Shown here: positions 26,244 through 34,709 of the stretch, piece after piece
How positions within the stretch are numbered: position 1 is the first letter of the stretch
Layout of the letters: each line of letters opens with the position of its first letter
Origin: Paenibacillus sp. 32352
GTDB lineage: Bacteria > Bacillota > Bacilli > Paenibacillales > NBRC-103111
Length of the DNA stretch: 64,000 nt
NCBI RefSeq assembly: GCF_002042965.1
Contig: NZ_MZNT01000008.1
Location: forward strand, 62,001 to 126,000
Direction of reading: 5' to 3'
Notes under the pieces: generated by a model
Databases searched by the model: none
What the model saw: the letters and a program-made list of their open reading frames with translations, nothing else
Told to the model about the DNA's origin: nothing
Position numbers and translations under genes: made by a program

Positions 26244-27587
26244 ATGAACCGCATTTTAGAAGCTGATGTCGTGGTTGTCGGAGGCGGGCCTGCCGGCATT
26301 AATGCAGCCATCGCTGCCGGAAGACTAGGGGCATCCACCATTTTAATCGAACGCTATGGTTTTTTGGGAGGGATGTCGACAGCCGCCTCCGTCTATCCGT
26401 GGATGACCTTTCATACCGAGCAAGGCAATCAGGTCATTAAGGGAATTGCGCAAGAGCTGGTCGAACGGTTAATGGCGCAAGGAGGCTCACCCGGCCATCT
26501 TCGGGACACAGTGGGATTCGTTCACACGGTAACACCGTATCATCCCGAGATTTACAAGCTGGTTGCCATCGATATGCTCAAGGAAGCGGGCGTGCGGCTG
26601 CTGCTGCACAGCTTTGTGGATGCAGTTGAAGTGGAAGACAACCGAATTCGATCCGTACAAGTGACGGGCAAATCGGGGCACTACCAAATCCGTGGGAAGA
26701 TGTTCGTCGATACCTCTGGAGATGCGGATGTGAGCTATTTATCCGGGGCTCCTACGCTGCAAGGGCGTGAAGGAGATCACGGCACCCAGCCGATGACGAT
26801 GAAATTCCGGATGCGCGGAGTGGACCTGGAGGCCGTTCGCCGCAATATGATAGAGAACCCGGACAATTTTTATCGGAAAACTCCTTTTGATGAGCTGGAT
26901 CACATTCCATTGACAGGAGTTCAAGGGTTTTATTCGCAGTGGAAAGCGGCCAATGTCCCTATTAATCGGGACCAGGTTCTTTTCTTTACCGGCCCCGCAG
27001 AGGATGAGGTATTGGTGAACTGCACCCGTGTACAGGGGTTGGACGGCACGGACATCGAGGATCTGACGAAGGCCGAGGAGGAGGGCCGCCGTCAGGTGAT
27101 GATGATGGCCCAGTTTCTGCAAAACTGGGTTCCCGGTTTCGCCAAGGCAAGCATCTCATCGGTGGGAACACAAATCGGGATCCGGGAAACGAGACGCATT
27201 AACGGGCAGTATAGTCTGACCATTGAGGATGTTGTGTCGGGAAAACGGTTTGATGATGTAATCGCCAGAAGCGGGTATCCGATCGATATTCACGATCCCA
27301 AAGGCAGCGGGGTTACAGCCGCATGGATTGGCGGAGACGGAGCTTACGATATTCCGTACCGTTGTCTTGTACCGCAAAAGATACGGAACCTTCTGGCAGC
27401 AGGGCGCTGTATCTCTACTTCTCACGAGGCACTAGCCACAACCAGGCTAACTCCGAGCTGCATGGCCACCGGCCAGGCTGCGGGAGCAGCCGCTGCTCTT
27501 GCCAGCGCAGAGAACTTATCCGCCGCAGATGTGGACGTAAAGAAGCTGCAGCAGATTTTGCTTCAATCGAATGCCGTGTTAGCTTAA
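26244..27587 (+). CDS. FAD-dependent oxidoreductase
   Basis: 447 residues, ATG after GAGGAGG. N-terminal dinucleotide-binding motif VVVVGGGPAGINAAIAAGRL with the acidic end of strand two (ILIERYGFLGG). This start and the later MFVDTSGDADVSYLSGAP (ATG motif) place it in the FAD_oxidored group of secreted- or sugar-linked flavoproteins, many of unknown substrate; the C-terminal RTLxPS-like TTRLTPSCMATGQAAG completes the FAD site. As last gene of the kinase-regulator-ABC operon it probably oxidises the imported sugar or a derivative. A soluble, cytoplasmic enzyme. Confidence 0.9.
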   Translation: MNRILEADVVVVGGGPAGINAAIAAGRLGASTILIERYGFLGGMSTAASVYPWMTFHTEQGNQVIKGIAQELVERLMAQGGSPGHLRDTVGFVHTVTPYHPEIYKLVAIDMLKEAGVRLLLHSFVDAVEVEDNRIRSVQVTGKSGHYQIRGKMFVDTSGDADVSYLSGAPTLQGREGDHGTQPMTMKFRMRGVDLEAVRRNMIENPDNFYRKTPFDELDHIPLTGVQGFYSQWKAANVPINRDQVLFFTGPAEDEVLVNCTRVQGLDGTDIEDLTKAEEEGRRQVMMMAQFLQNWVPGFAKASISSVGTQIGIRETRRINGQYSLTIEDVVSGKRFDDVIARSGYPIDIHDPKGSGVTAAWIGGDGAYDIPYRCLVPQKIRNLLAAGRCISTSHEALATTRLTPSCMATGQAAGAAAALASAENLSAADVDVKKLQQILLQSNAVLA

Positions 27588-27863
27588 TTGGAATAATTGG
27601 AAGAGTCCTTTTGAAGAGACTAGGATAAAAAGAGGATAGCAAAGAGGTGATTATCAAATGTGAAAAGTTGATAAAATGCTACAATTTAGGTTTGCAGTTG
27701 TTACTGGAAAAGGATTAGTTAGAGGGAAGATTCTACACAAATTCAAACAAGAGATTACGTAGATCATAACGTAATGTCTAGGTTGACGATCTTCACATTG
27801 CAATGTAATTTAACATTGCCAGTAATGGCGATTGTCAGGTGATAAGAACATAGTTTCATTAGA

Positions 27864-27891
27864 AGTCGCATGTAATGCGGCTTTTTCATTT
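27864..27891 (+). terminator. Rho-independent terminator downstream of the sugar operon
   Basis: Stem AGTCGCAT / ATGCGGCT (one G-U pair), 3-base loop, then TTTTCATTTT. It lies about 280 bases after the FAD oxidoreductase gene. Confidence 0.65.
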
Positions 27892-27959
27892 TATGAGCAG
27901 AAGAGGATGGAAGAGGCTCACCTAATAGGAGACGATAGATCAAAAAACTACTAAGACCC

Positions 27960-28002
27960 GGCTGCCGGCATCGATCGGCAGTCGCGTTACGCTAACGGGC
28001 AG
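27960..28002 (+). repeat. Dispersed hairpin repeat, family A copy 2
   Basis: GGCTGCCG ... CGATCGGCAGTC, followed by a spacer and AACGGGCAG. Confidence 0.5.
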
Positions 28003-28210
28003 ATTTACGTCATTAACAAAGGGATTTGATACTTTACCAACGAAGTATTTAATAAATGTTGATAGGTGAAGTATCTTGAGTGTTACAACAAATACGAAAC
28101 AGATTGGAATGTTGAACACAGAATGAGTGCAGCAAGCTCTTTGGCTTAGAACATGGTGATACAAGTTATTACAAAATATAAACGGGTACGAGAGCTCAAT
28201 AAATTACGGA

Positions 28211-28240
28211 GGCAGCCGGCCGGAACGATCGGCTGCTTTT
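28211..28240 (+). repeat. Dispersed hairpin repeat, family A copy 3
   Basis: GGCAGCCGG ... CGATCGGCTGC followed by TTTT; only 200 bases from copy 2. It could act as a terminator in front of the sigma-factor gene. Confidence 0.5.
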
Positions 28241-28270
28241 GCCCATTTGTCCTAAATTTTTTACGATTCG

Positions 28271-28297
28271 GGAACCCGGAATGGGGATGCCCTGTCT
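28271..28297 (+). promoter_or_regulatory. Candidate ECF-type (autoregulated) promoter
   Basis: GGAACC (28271-28276), 17 bp, GTCT (28294-28297) resembles the GGAAC/GTC pattern of group IV sigma promoters. It ends about 9 bases before the ribosome binding site of the sigma-factor gene, consistent with a very short leader and autoactivation. Confidence 0.5.
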
Positions 28298-28319
28298 GTT
28301 TCAGTAGGAGGGGAACTTA

Positions 28320-28865
28320 GTGGAGGAATACGAGTATCTACAATACTTATCATCCAACATCGAGTCCTTTACACTGGATCATTTGATGCGGGATTTTGGA
28401 AAGGATGTTTGGAACTACGCCTACTTTTTAACTCGGGATCGCCATGCGTCTGATGATATCTCTCAAGAAGTATTTCTGCGGGCGTTTCGCGGTGTAAAGG
28501 ACTTCCGAGGAGAGTCCACCGTGAAAACATGGCTGCTTAAAATCACTCGTAATCTGTCCTATAATTACCGAAATTCCGCCTTTCTGCGGCGTGTAATCCT
28601 ACTTGAATGGATAAGGCGCAAAGAAACCGTAACATCAGCTGAAAACGAGTTTATGGATCGAGAAGCTGCGAACGTTATTTGGCGGATCATTTTGGAGATG
28701 CCACTGAATTTTCGGGAAGTTCTCTTGCTGGATATTCGGCATGAAATGACGACTCGGGAGATGGCAGGGGTGCTTGGGGTATCGGAAGGAACTGTAAAGT
28801 CTCGCCTGCACCGTGCTCGCACTAAGGTTTTTAAAAAGCTTCAGGAGGTCGGGGTCCATGAGTAA
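28320..28865 (+). CDS. ECF (group IV) RNA polymerase sigma factor
   Basis: 181 residues from GTG 28320 with AGGAGGGGA upstream. Sigma region 2: DHLMRDFGKDVWNYAYFL, then DDISQEVFLRAFRGVKDFRG (the -10-recognition helix); region 4: MTTREMAGVLGVSEGTVKSR followed by LHRARTKVFKKL, which binds the -35 element. No other domain. Its last codons overlap the next gene, a membrane protein with an extracellular propeller; in such pairs the second gene usually keeps the sigma factor inactive until a signal arrives outside the cell. Confidence 0.93.
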   Translation: MEEYEYLQYLSSNIESFTLDHLMRDFGKDVWNYAYFLTRDRHASDDISQEVFLRAFRGVKDFRGESTVKTWLLKITRNLSYNYRNSAFLRRVILLEWIRRKETVTSAENEFMDREAANVIWRIILEMPLNFREVLLLDIRHEMTTREMAGVLGVSEGTVKSRLHRARTKVFKKLQEVGVHE

Positions 28866-30180
28866 ACCGGATTGGTATAAGCAAGCAGGAATAGAGCCCT
28901 TTAAGCGAAATCACTTTCATGGCAAACTTTCAGCCGACACCAAAAGCAGGATTGGAATGGAGAAGCAAGCTCCTTCCAGGAGCAAGCGATATTTGGGCGG
29001 AGTAGCAGCCGCGGCACTGGGGATTTTTGTCGTTGGAATATCTCTCTTATCGAACACCGGATCGGACAGCTCCTCCATGCCGCCTGGCCAATCTCTTGCG
29101 GCAACCCCTATTATCGAAAAGTCGTCGGCACTGATTCGAATGATTGACCGGAACAACGGCTGGGCGTTCGGAACGAGTGTAAAACGTACGAATGATGGCG
29201 GTCAAACATGGATAGACCGGACACCGCAGGGGTACGACAATTCAAGATTTGAACCGTTCCTTTTTAACGAGCGATTGGCCTGGTTCATTGTCCGCCCTGC
29301 CGATAATGAATCGAATTGGACTATATATCGTACGGCTGAAGGAGGTAATTCTTGGAACTCCACCACGCTTCCTACAAAAGATACTTGGTCTGTTCCGGGG
29401 GTAAACACGGCGTTTAATCTCTACTTTGCTGACGAGAAGACAGGGGTCATTTCTTTTATTTCCGACCCGGCGGGCGGGCCGGTAAAAACCGCTTTATATC
29501 AGACAACAGACGGTGGGCAGACGTGGAAGTACCTCAGTAAAATCGCGCCGGACGGCGTTCTCGTTTCCACCCCATCAGGGATGTCCTTTTCCGATAAGAT
29601 GCATGGGTTCATTTCCTTTTTTAATTCAAAGGACAACCAGCCGGAGATTTACGCGACATCTGACGGCGGAACCTCTTGGAAGCGACTGCCCTTAGATTTG
29701 CCTCAAGACATCAAAGAAGCTGCGTTTATCGCCGAGCATCCTCCTCAGTTCTTCGGAAATGCTAAGAAGGAAGGTGTACTGCCGGTTTCTTACAGGACCC
29801 TTAATAACGAAAAAGCTGGCATCGTTTGGTTCACAACTGAAAATGGTGGAGCTACTTGGAGCCCGCCGGTGTCCCAAGATGGTGCCCCTATCGTTACTGC
29901 AAAAGACGGCAGCGCCCCGCAAGGTTTTCGTCCAAGCACGGCTTTGGATCTTAAACATTTTTGGATGATTGATTCAGAAGCAGGAATTCTTTACGGGACA
30001 TCGGATGGCGGGGGACATTGGCAAGTACTGAATAGGTCGCCTCAATTGCGGAATGCTGCAGAATTAAAATTTGTAGATGAAAAGATTGGCTGGGTTCGGG
30101 GAGAAGAGTTTTTTTTACAATCTGAAGACGGCGGAAGGTCATGGAAAGAGGTTCAATCGACGGCCTCGCTACAACTTTGA
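28858..30180 (+). CDS. Membrane-anchored Asp-box (YCF48/BNR-like) propeller, putative anti-sigma factor
   Basis: About 440 residues from ATG 28858 (AGGAGG upstream), overlapping the sigma gene by eight bases. Residues ~1-42 are cytoplasmic and basic; one membrane helix at ~43-62 (YLGGVAAAALGIFVVGISLL). Outside the membrane there are seven Asp-box motifs: NDGGQTW, AEGGNSW, TDGGQTW, SDGGTSW, ENGGATW, SDGGGHW and EDGGRSW, consistent with a beta-propeller as in YCF48/sialidase-like proteins. The short cytoplasmic segment lacks a visible HxxxCxxC zinc anti-sigma motif, so anti-sigma function is inferred from the overlap only. The 3' end meets a degraded gene on the other strand. Confidence 0.8.
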   Translation: MSKPDWYKQAGIEPFKRNHFHGKLSADTKSRIGMEKQAPSRSKRYLGGVAAAALGIFVVGISLLSNTGSDSSSMPPGQSLAATPIIEKSSALIRMIDRNNGWAFGTSVKRTNDGGQTWIDRTPQGYDNSRFEPFLFNERLAWFIVRPADNESNWTIYRTAEGGNSWNSTTLPTKDTWSVPGVNTAFNLYFADEKTGVISFISDPAGGPVKTALYQTTDGGQTWKYLSKIAPDGVLVSTPSGMSFSDKMHGFISFFNSKDNQPEIYATSDGGTSWKRLPLDLPQDIKEAAFIAEHPPQFFGNAKKEGVLPVSYRTLNNEKAGIVWFTTENGGATWSPPVSQDGAPIVTAKDGSAPQGFRPSTALDLKHFWMIDSEAGILYGTSDGGGHWQVLNRSPQLRNAAELKFVDEKIGWVRGEEFFLQSEDGGRSWKEVQSTASLQL

Positions 30181-30420
30181 ACCATACGGCTTTAATGGAA
30201 AGGGTGTCCGAGATATTGGTTGTCGGATCGGCATGGACCTGTACCAGGTCAGCGCGTGCACCTTCGGCAATACGGCCACGATCATTAAGACCGAACCGAC
30301 GGGCCGGTTTCGAGGTAGCCAACTGAAGCGTTTCTATCGGAGTGAATCCGGCCTTAACCAGCAATTGCAATTCATGATATGATGTACGCTGGCTCCATGA
30401 GCAAGGCCGCCAAGAGTCGG
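30165..30420 (-). pseudogene. Amidohydrolase, frameshifted C-terminal remnant
   Basis: On the reverse strand PTLGGLAHGASVHH and, after a frame change, HELQLLVKAGFTPIETLQLA then PARRFGLNDRGRIAEGARAD and LVQVHADPTTNISDTL match the end of imidazolonepropionase-like/prolidase-like amidohydrolases: the helix with T-x-x-P-A-x-x-x-G, the DRGRI strand and the ADLV-DP turn. The metal-binding barrel is missing and the frame is broken. Its 3' end runs into the stop of the propeller gene, so a deletion or insertion occurred here. Confidence 0.75.
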
Positions 30421-30583
30421 CACGCAGGTTTGAACCTAGCTGAGGCCAGTTCGGGGAAGTGTCGTGGAACGATGGCCCTCAGCAAACGGAGGCGTCCAGT
30501 CTGCGTCACTTTATTTATCTCATGACAATTGCAGAATAGAAACAGGGTGACCCAAGACCAACGTCTTAGTCACCCTCTTCAAG

Positions 30584-31219
30584 TTATGAATTACTCTCTT
30601 GCAGCGTCTCCATCATCGCATAAAAATATTTAGGGTCGCCAGAAGTGAAGTAGTTATACCAAGCTTCTAACGTCTCTTCCGCAAACAGGTCCAGCAGCGC
30701 GATAACCTCGCGCGCTAATTCTAGTGCGCCGGCTGAACCGGTTGTGATCAGATTGCCATCTGTCACGATTTTCTCGTTTTTATATCGAGCAGCGCCTTTG
30801 TACGAGGGGCTAAATAAATTCAAATACTCCAGACTATTGCTCGTATGCTGACGGTCATCTAGCAACCCGGCATCCCCAAGCGCAAGTGTCGCCCCGCATA
30901 TGGCAGCAACATTGCCACCGGCGTTCAGCAGTTGTTTTGCTTTTTCGATAATTGGCCCATTCATGGGATCTTTCCAATTGTCGGCACCCGGCAAAAGCAA
31001 TATCGCCGATGTTTCATGAGTGATCTCATCTACTGTCAGTTCCGGCACGATTGTCAGCCCGCCCTTTGTCGTGATAGGACGGTTGGAAGCTCCGACAGTT
31101 CGTACGGGAAGGCGACTCCCGCGATGTTTGAAATATTGACCGGAGTTGAGCTCTGCAGTAACAAAGCCAAGCTCCCAGTCCGCCATCGTATCCAGTACAT
31201 AAACATAAGCGTATTTCAT
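30584..31219 (-). CDS. DJ-1/PfpI-family protein (type 1 glutamine amidotransferase-like)
   Basis: 211 residues from ATG 31219, preceded by AAGGAGGAAG; the longer frame overlaps that site. Flavodoxin-like fold: KYAYVYVLDTMADWELGF, then TSAILLLPGADNW with the nucleophile elbow Cys in AAICGATLALGDAGLL. The conserved Glu (ADWE, ~17) that hydrogen-bonds the Cys in DJ-1 is present. Members are glyoxalase/deglycase-like, chaperone-like or regulatory; the true activity is not deducible. Last gene of a three-gene run with an AlkZ-like protein and an epoxide hydrolase. Confidence 0.9.
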   Translation of the reverse strand: MKYAYVYVLDTMADWELGFVTAELNSGQYFKHRGSRLPVRTVGASNRPITTKGGLTIVPELTVDEITHETSAILLLPGADNWKDPMNGPIIEKAKQLLNAGGNVAAICGATLALGDAGLLDDRQHTSNSLEYLNLFSPSYKGAARYKNEKIVTDGNLITTGSAGALELAREVIALLDLFAEETLEAWYNYFTSGDPKYFYAMMETLQESNS

Positions 31220-31237
31220 AACTTCCTCCTTGATCAT

Positions 31238-32344
31238 CTATGATTCCACCAGTTGAAAGGATGTTGTTGCTAGAGGCAGTCCTATAAACTTGCAATATTG
31301 CCCGGCAGCCTCGATCACGCGCTCTTCTCTGTCCTTTAGAGGTGCGAATAGATGAAATTCGATGTCGATCCCTTTACTCTTAATGGTTCGTTTCCATAAG
31401 CCGGAGACTTGGCCGTCGATAACGATGGTGGGCATGAATACCCCGTTATTGCCCGGGACAACATGGCGGGCATGCGCGGCGTTTAATACCGTACTCCGGT
31501 CTTTGAAGCCAAGCAAATATTCATCAAATCCCGGAAGCAGATAAACACTCGGTTCTTCATCCATTACGAATGCCGGGGCGTTATCGGTTGTCCAATATTC
31601 CTGCCCGCCGATTTTCTCCGACACCAGCCGGGATTGCGCAGCTTCTACGCCTTGTCTTGCGTCAGAGAGTGTGATCCCAGCCCACCAGGCTAAATCTTGT
31701 ACGGTTGCCGGCCCATGACTCGCAAAATATCGTTCCGCAAGCAAGGCGAGCGCTTCGCTCCGGGATAACTCCTTGGCGGCAGGCACCCACTCATCTAGCA
31801 AAACAATGGTTTGCTGCTTGCCTTCCCTCGGCCCGAGACAAATGTGGCCGCTCTGCGCAAGATACCATAGAAGGTGATAGCCTCGCTGGTTTTTCGTGTG
31901 AAATCCGTTATCTTCCAGCAATTGCATAAGATCGGGACGAGATATCCGCTTGTTCCCTTGCAGGGCATCATAAATGATCTGCCTGCAGCGCTCGATGATC
32001 TCCTGATTAAGCTCCAATTGCGCCTGTCTTCGCCCATCCTGTGCCAAAATACGTGGAGCCAAATGTTGGAGCATCCATCTTAAGTTCTCCGGATGCACGC
32101 AATGAATCGTACCGCGCATCGGCCAAGTCAGAACAATCTTACGATCCTCGATGGATTGCTCAATATCCGCCACAGTAACAGATTGCGTACGCATTCCAAC
32201 AGCCCACAGGGCCTGATGATAATCTTGCGCCTGCAGGGCGCCGAGGTGCTGGACAACATGTTCGCAATTGTCCATCTTCCTGCCAGCTATGAGCAGATTG
32301 TGCATACGTCGATAGGAAATGCTTCGTTCCCTCATGGATTCCAT
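31238..32344 (-). CDS. Winged-helix DNA-binding protein of the HTH_42 (AlkZ/YcaQ-like glycosylase) family
   Basis: 368 residues, ATG after GGGAGGAAG. The N-terminal GALQAQDYHQALWAVGMR contains the Q-x-Q motif (Q38, Q40) that in AlkZ-type enzymes is catalytic; the tandem winged-helix body (GNKRISRPDLMQLLEDNGF; HGPATVQDLAWWAGITLSDA) and the LLPGFDEYLLGFKDRS strand are typical. Relatives remove alkylated or cross-linked bases from DNA. Its start overlaps the stop of the epoxide hydrolase gene (TAATG). Pairing with an epoxide hydrolase suggests protection against reactive epoxide or alkylating compounds. Confidence 0.85.
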   Translation of the reverse strand: MESMRERSISYRRMHNLLIAGRKMDNCEHVVQHLGALQAQDYHQALWAVGMRTQSVTVADIEQSIEDRKIVLTWPMRGTIHCVHPENLRWMLQHLAPRILAQDGRRQAQLELNQEIIERCRQIIYDALQGNKRISRPDLMQLLEDNGFHTKNQRGYHLLWYLAQSGHICLGPREGKQQTIVLLDEWVPAAKELSRSEALALLAERYFASHGPATVQDLAWWAGITLSDARQGVEAAQSRLVSEKIGGQEYWTTDNAPAFVMDEEPSVYLLPGFDEYLLGFKDRSTVLNAAHARHVVPGNNGVFMPTIVIDGQVSGLWKRTIKSKGIDIEFHLFAPLKDREERVIEAAGQYCKFIGLPLATTSFQLVES

Positions 32345-33480
32345 TATGAGCTTCCTCCCGAATCAGAATAATGTATAGGGATAAATCGTATCAGTTCATT
32401 GGCCAGCAGTTCGGGTTCTTCCAGCGCTGCAAAATGACCGCCACGGGGCATTTTGTTATAGCTTCTCACATGTACCGAACGTTCAGCCCAGCTTGCGGGG
32501 AACTGGATTTCGCGCGGGAAGAGCACGATACTTGCCGGTACGCTTCGTGTCGCTGTGATCAGCGGAGCGTTATCTTCATTCGCTTGATTGGCCATTACAA
32601 TTAGCCGATACATGCGTGCGGCAGATCCGGCCGTCTCGGTCAGCCAATAGATCATGATATTCGTGAGTAGTTCGTCCCTTCCGCCGAATGCATCATCTAC
32701 GGTCTTGTCGCCAGCTCCCGAACGGATCATGCTGACGATCCAAGATGCCAAGCCAACCGGCGAATCGTTAAGTGAATAGGCAAGCGTTTGCGGTTTGGTA
32801 GCTTGCAGCTTCAGATAGGCGCCTTCTGACTGAACCCAGGCCTGGGTGTCTAACATAAACTGCCGATCGGCAGGGGACATTTCAGTACTATCCTCTTTTC
32901 CGGTTGGATAACCAGCGTCCGTCAACAAGATCGCTTTCACAACGTCGGAGTGATGTATGGATAGCATGGTCACGATGCCAGTGCCGATATCCCCGCCGCA
33001 AGCCGCGAAGCCCTCGTATCCAAGTGTTTCTGTCATCAGCTTGGCAAACAGGTGGGCGACTCGCTTCGGTGCTGTGGTTTTTCGATCCGAAAATCCAAAA
33101 CCGGGAATCGAAGGCACGACAAGATCGAAGGAGTCGGATAACAGAGGGATCATCTTGTGAAATCGGTAGAAGCTGTCGGGCCAGCCATGAACGAGCAATA
33201 GCGGCACCGCATTTGGATTTTCGCTTTTAACATGCACGAAATGAAGGGTCGTACCCTCTATAACCGTCTTGTATTGTGGTAAGGCATTTAATCTGGCTTC
33301 ATGAATACGCCAGTCATACTGCGTTCGCCAATAATCGATTAATTCCTTCATATAACCGAGATCTGCACCCATACACCAGCCTTCGCCGGCCGCTTCGTCG
33401 GGCCACCGTGTATGATCCAGCCGCGTTTTCAAGTCTTCAAGATCTGATTGCGGAACATTGATTTTAAATGGAGTAATAAT
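32344..33480 (-). CDS. Epoxide hydrolase (alpha/beta fold, EHN domain)
   Basis: About 379 residues if started at ATT 33480. The N-terminal EHN domain needs the segment ITPFKINVPQSDLEDLKTRL, which lies upstream of the first conventional start (TTG 33432); GGGGAG sits seven bases before ATT 33480 and no ATG/GTG/TTG replaces it. The hydrolase core shows the oxyanion motif LVHGWPDSFYRF, the nucleophile Asp in ACGGDIGTGI and the catalytic His in MPRGGHFAALEEPE. It opens epoxides with water. First gene of the operon with the AlkZ-like and DJ-1-like genes. Confidence 0.88.
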   Translation of the reverse strand: MITPFKINVPQSDLEDLKTRLDHTRWPDEAAGEGWCMGADLGYMKELIDYWRTQYDWRIHEARLNALPQYKTVIEGTTLHFVHVKSENPNAVPLLLVHGWPDSFYRFHKMIPLLSDSFDLVVPSIPGFGFSDRKTTAPKRVAHLFAKLMTETLGYEGFAACGGDIGTGIVTMLSIHHSDVVKAILLTDAGYPTGKEDSTEMSPADRQFMLDTQAWVQSEGAYLKLQATKPQTLAYSLNDSPVGLASWIVSMIRSGAGDKTVDDAFGGRDELLTNIMIYWLTETAGSAARMYRLIVMANQANEDNAPLITATRSVPASIVLFPREIQFPASWAERSVHVRSYNKMPRGGHFAALEEPELLANELIRFIPIHYSDSGGSS

Positions 33481-33576
33481 AGCTGATCTCCCCTTTCCAT
33501 CTACAGAATGTAATAGCTGCTTTCTGCATTGTAAGGGAACGAAGGAGACACTGTATTGTATATTTTTTCCCGAGAT

Positions 33577-34392
33577 CTAGTCCGTGAGTGGAATGTGATT
33601 GGGGTGCAGGCTTTCTATAGCGCGATACTCGGTCGGATTGAGGCTGGAAAAGGACTGGAATTCTTTAATAAAATGGGACTGATCATAATAATCGCAAGAC
33701 ATGGCAAGATCGGCCCAATCGATATCCTTGCTCTGTCTGATTAGACGTACCGCCTTTTGAAAACGCATTAAACGACTAAACCTTTTGGGTGTTAGTCCCA
33801 CTTCGTCCTTGAAAATTTGAATGAATCGTTTGGCGCTCATGTTAACCTGTTCAACCATGTTCGTAATGGATTCGGTGTATTGCGGCTGCTGAAAGGAGGC
33901 AATCGCAAACTGAACGGCTGAATGCGATGGCCTCGACCAATCGCTTCGTAACAGAAAGTATTTTTCAAGGATACGAAATCGATCTTCCACCGTGTTGGAA
34001 TAAAGCAGCTCATCGCGCAGATCTGTAGCCGCTATCCCCCATAAATCATCCAACGAGACGTGCGTATCTTTTAACGCAATAGAAGGCAGCTTTAGAAGCG
34101 GCCTAACGCCGCCGGGCTTGATATGTACGCCAATCATGGACCGTTCGCTTGAAGAATCCGTTATATAATAATCGGTGTGAGGCCCGCTAATCACGGAAGC
34201 TGATAGTGTCGTCTCGCTGTCATATCGATTGTGTATACGAGTATTACGATCATACAGATCAATGACGAGATCGATCGAGCCGTCCGGTAGGGTGAGCCTT
34301 CTCGAGTGCGGCGGATTTTTCCCTGTATAGGACCAGAAGTATGCGATGAAGGAAGACAAAGGAGGCCGGGGGAAATAGGTCTGAAATGGCAT
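33577..34392 (-). CDS. AraC-family regulator
   Basis: 271 residues. N-terminal ~130 residues form the DUF6597-type sensor (YFPRPPLSSFIAYFWSYTG; LPDGSIDLVIDL), C-terminal ~100 the two AraC helix-turn-helices: SITNMVEQVNMSAKRFIQIF then DIDWADLAMSCDYYDQSHFI with KEFQSFSSLNPTEYR. It points the same way as the epoxide hydrolase operon and ends about 100 bases upstream of it, so it may regulate that operon; the inducer is unknown. Confidence 0.9.
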   Translation of the reverse strand: MPFQTYFPRPPLSSFIAYFWSYTGKNPPHSRRLTLPDGSIDLVIDLYDRNTRIHNRYDSETTLSASVISGPHTDYYITDSSSERSMIGVHIKPGGVRPLLKLPSIALKDTHVSLDDLWGIAATDLRDELLYSNTVEDRFRILEKYFLLRSDWSRPSHSAVQFAIASFQQPQYTESITNMVEQVNMSAKRFIQIFKDEVGLTPKRFSRLMRFQKAVRLIRQSKDIDWADLAMSCDYYDQSHFIKEFQSFSSLNPTEYRAIESLHPNHIPLTD

Positions 34393-34709
34393 TGCTGTTC
34401 AGTCCTTTCTGTCTCATTGTTTCTTCCGTTCCATTATACCAGATCATTTTAAGATCCCATAAAAGAATGCCGCACAGCGAGTGCGAGCAGCGCAATGATC
34501 GAGATCAAGAGGTTGCAGGTATTCTCACAGCCGCGGTAGCCATATCGAATGTGCTTGTAGGAGTCAATGCTTCCCAGCTGCCGATGAAGGGGCACATTGC
34601 TACCCGGATGTTCGGAGAATCCGATTACATCAACAGGAACATTTGTTTGCATTCGGTGCAAAACATGGTATGCTAATGTGTAAATTAACATGATTTCGGG
34701 TGAGAGCAA
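34393..34709. other. Intergenic region between divergent genes
   Basis: About 317 bases. ORFs exist on both strands but none has a ribosome binding site and family-like sequence. Probably the promoter region for the AraC gene (leftward) and the helicase gene (rightward); GGTGAG before ATG 34710 is the only clear signal. Confidence 0.45.

Larger units (their letters stand above)
27588..28270. other. Long intergenic region with hairpin repeats
   Basis: About 680 bases without a supportable gene. It holds a terminator (27864-27891) and two copies of the dispersed hairpin repeat (27960-28002, 28211-28240). A good ribosome binding site before ATG-TGA at about 27658 suggests a dead gene start, but nothing protein-like follows. 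Confidence 0.55.

Noticed and set aside
27940..28164. 74-codon minus-strand ORF in the long intergenic region
   Set aside because: It spans a dispersed hairpin repeat and has no ribosome binding site or protein-like pattern.
29951..30370. 139-codon minus-strand ORF as an intact gene
   Set aside because: Only the first ~80 residues resemble an amidohydrolase tail; the rest is antisense to the propeller gene, and the upstream part is frameshifted. Recorded as a pseudogene instead.
34449..34709. 86-codon minus-strand ORF before the helicase gene
   Set aside because: No ribosome binding site and no recognisable domain; it covers the divergent promoter region.
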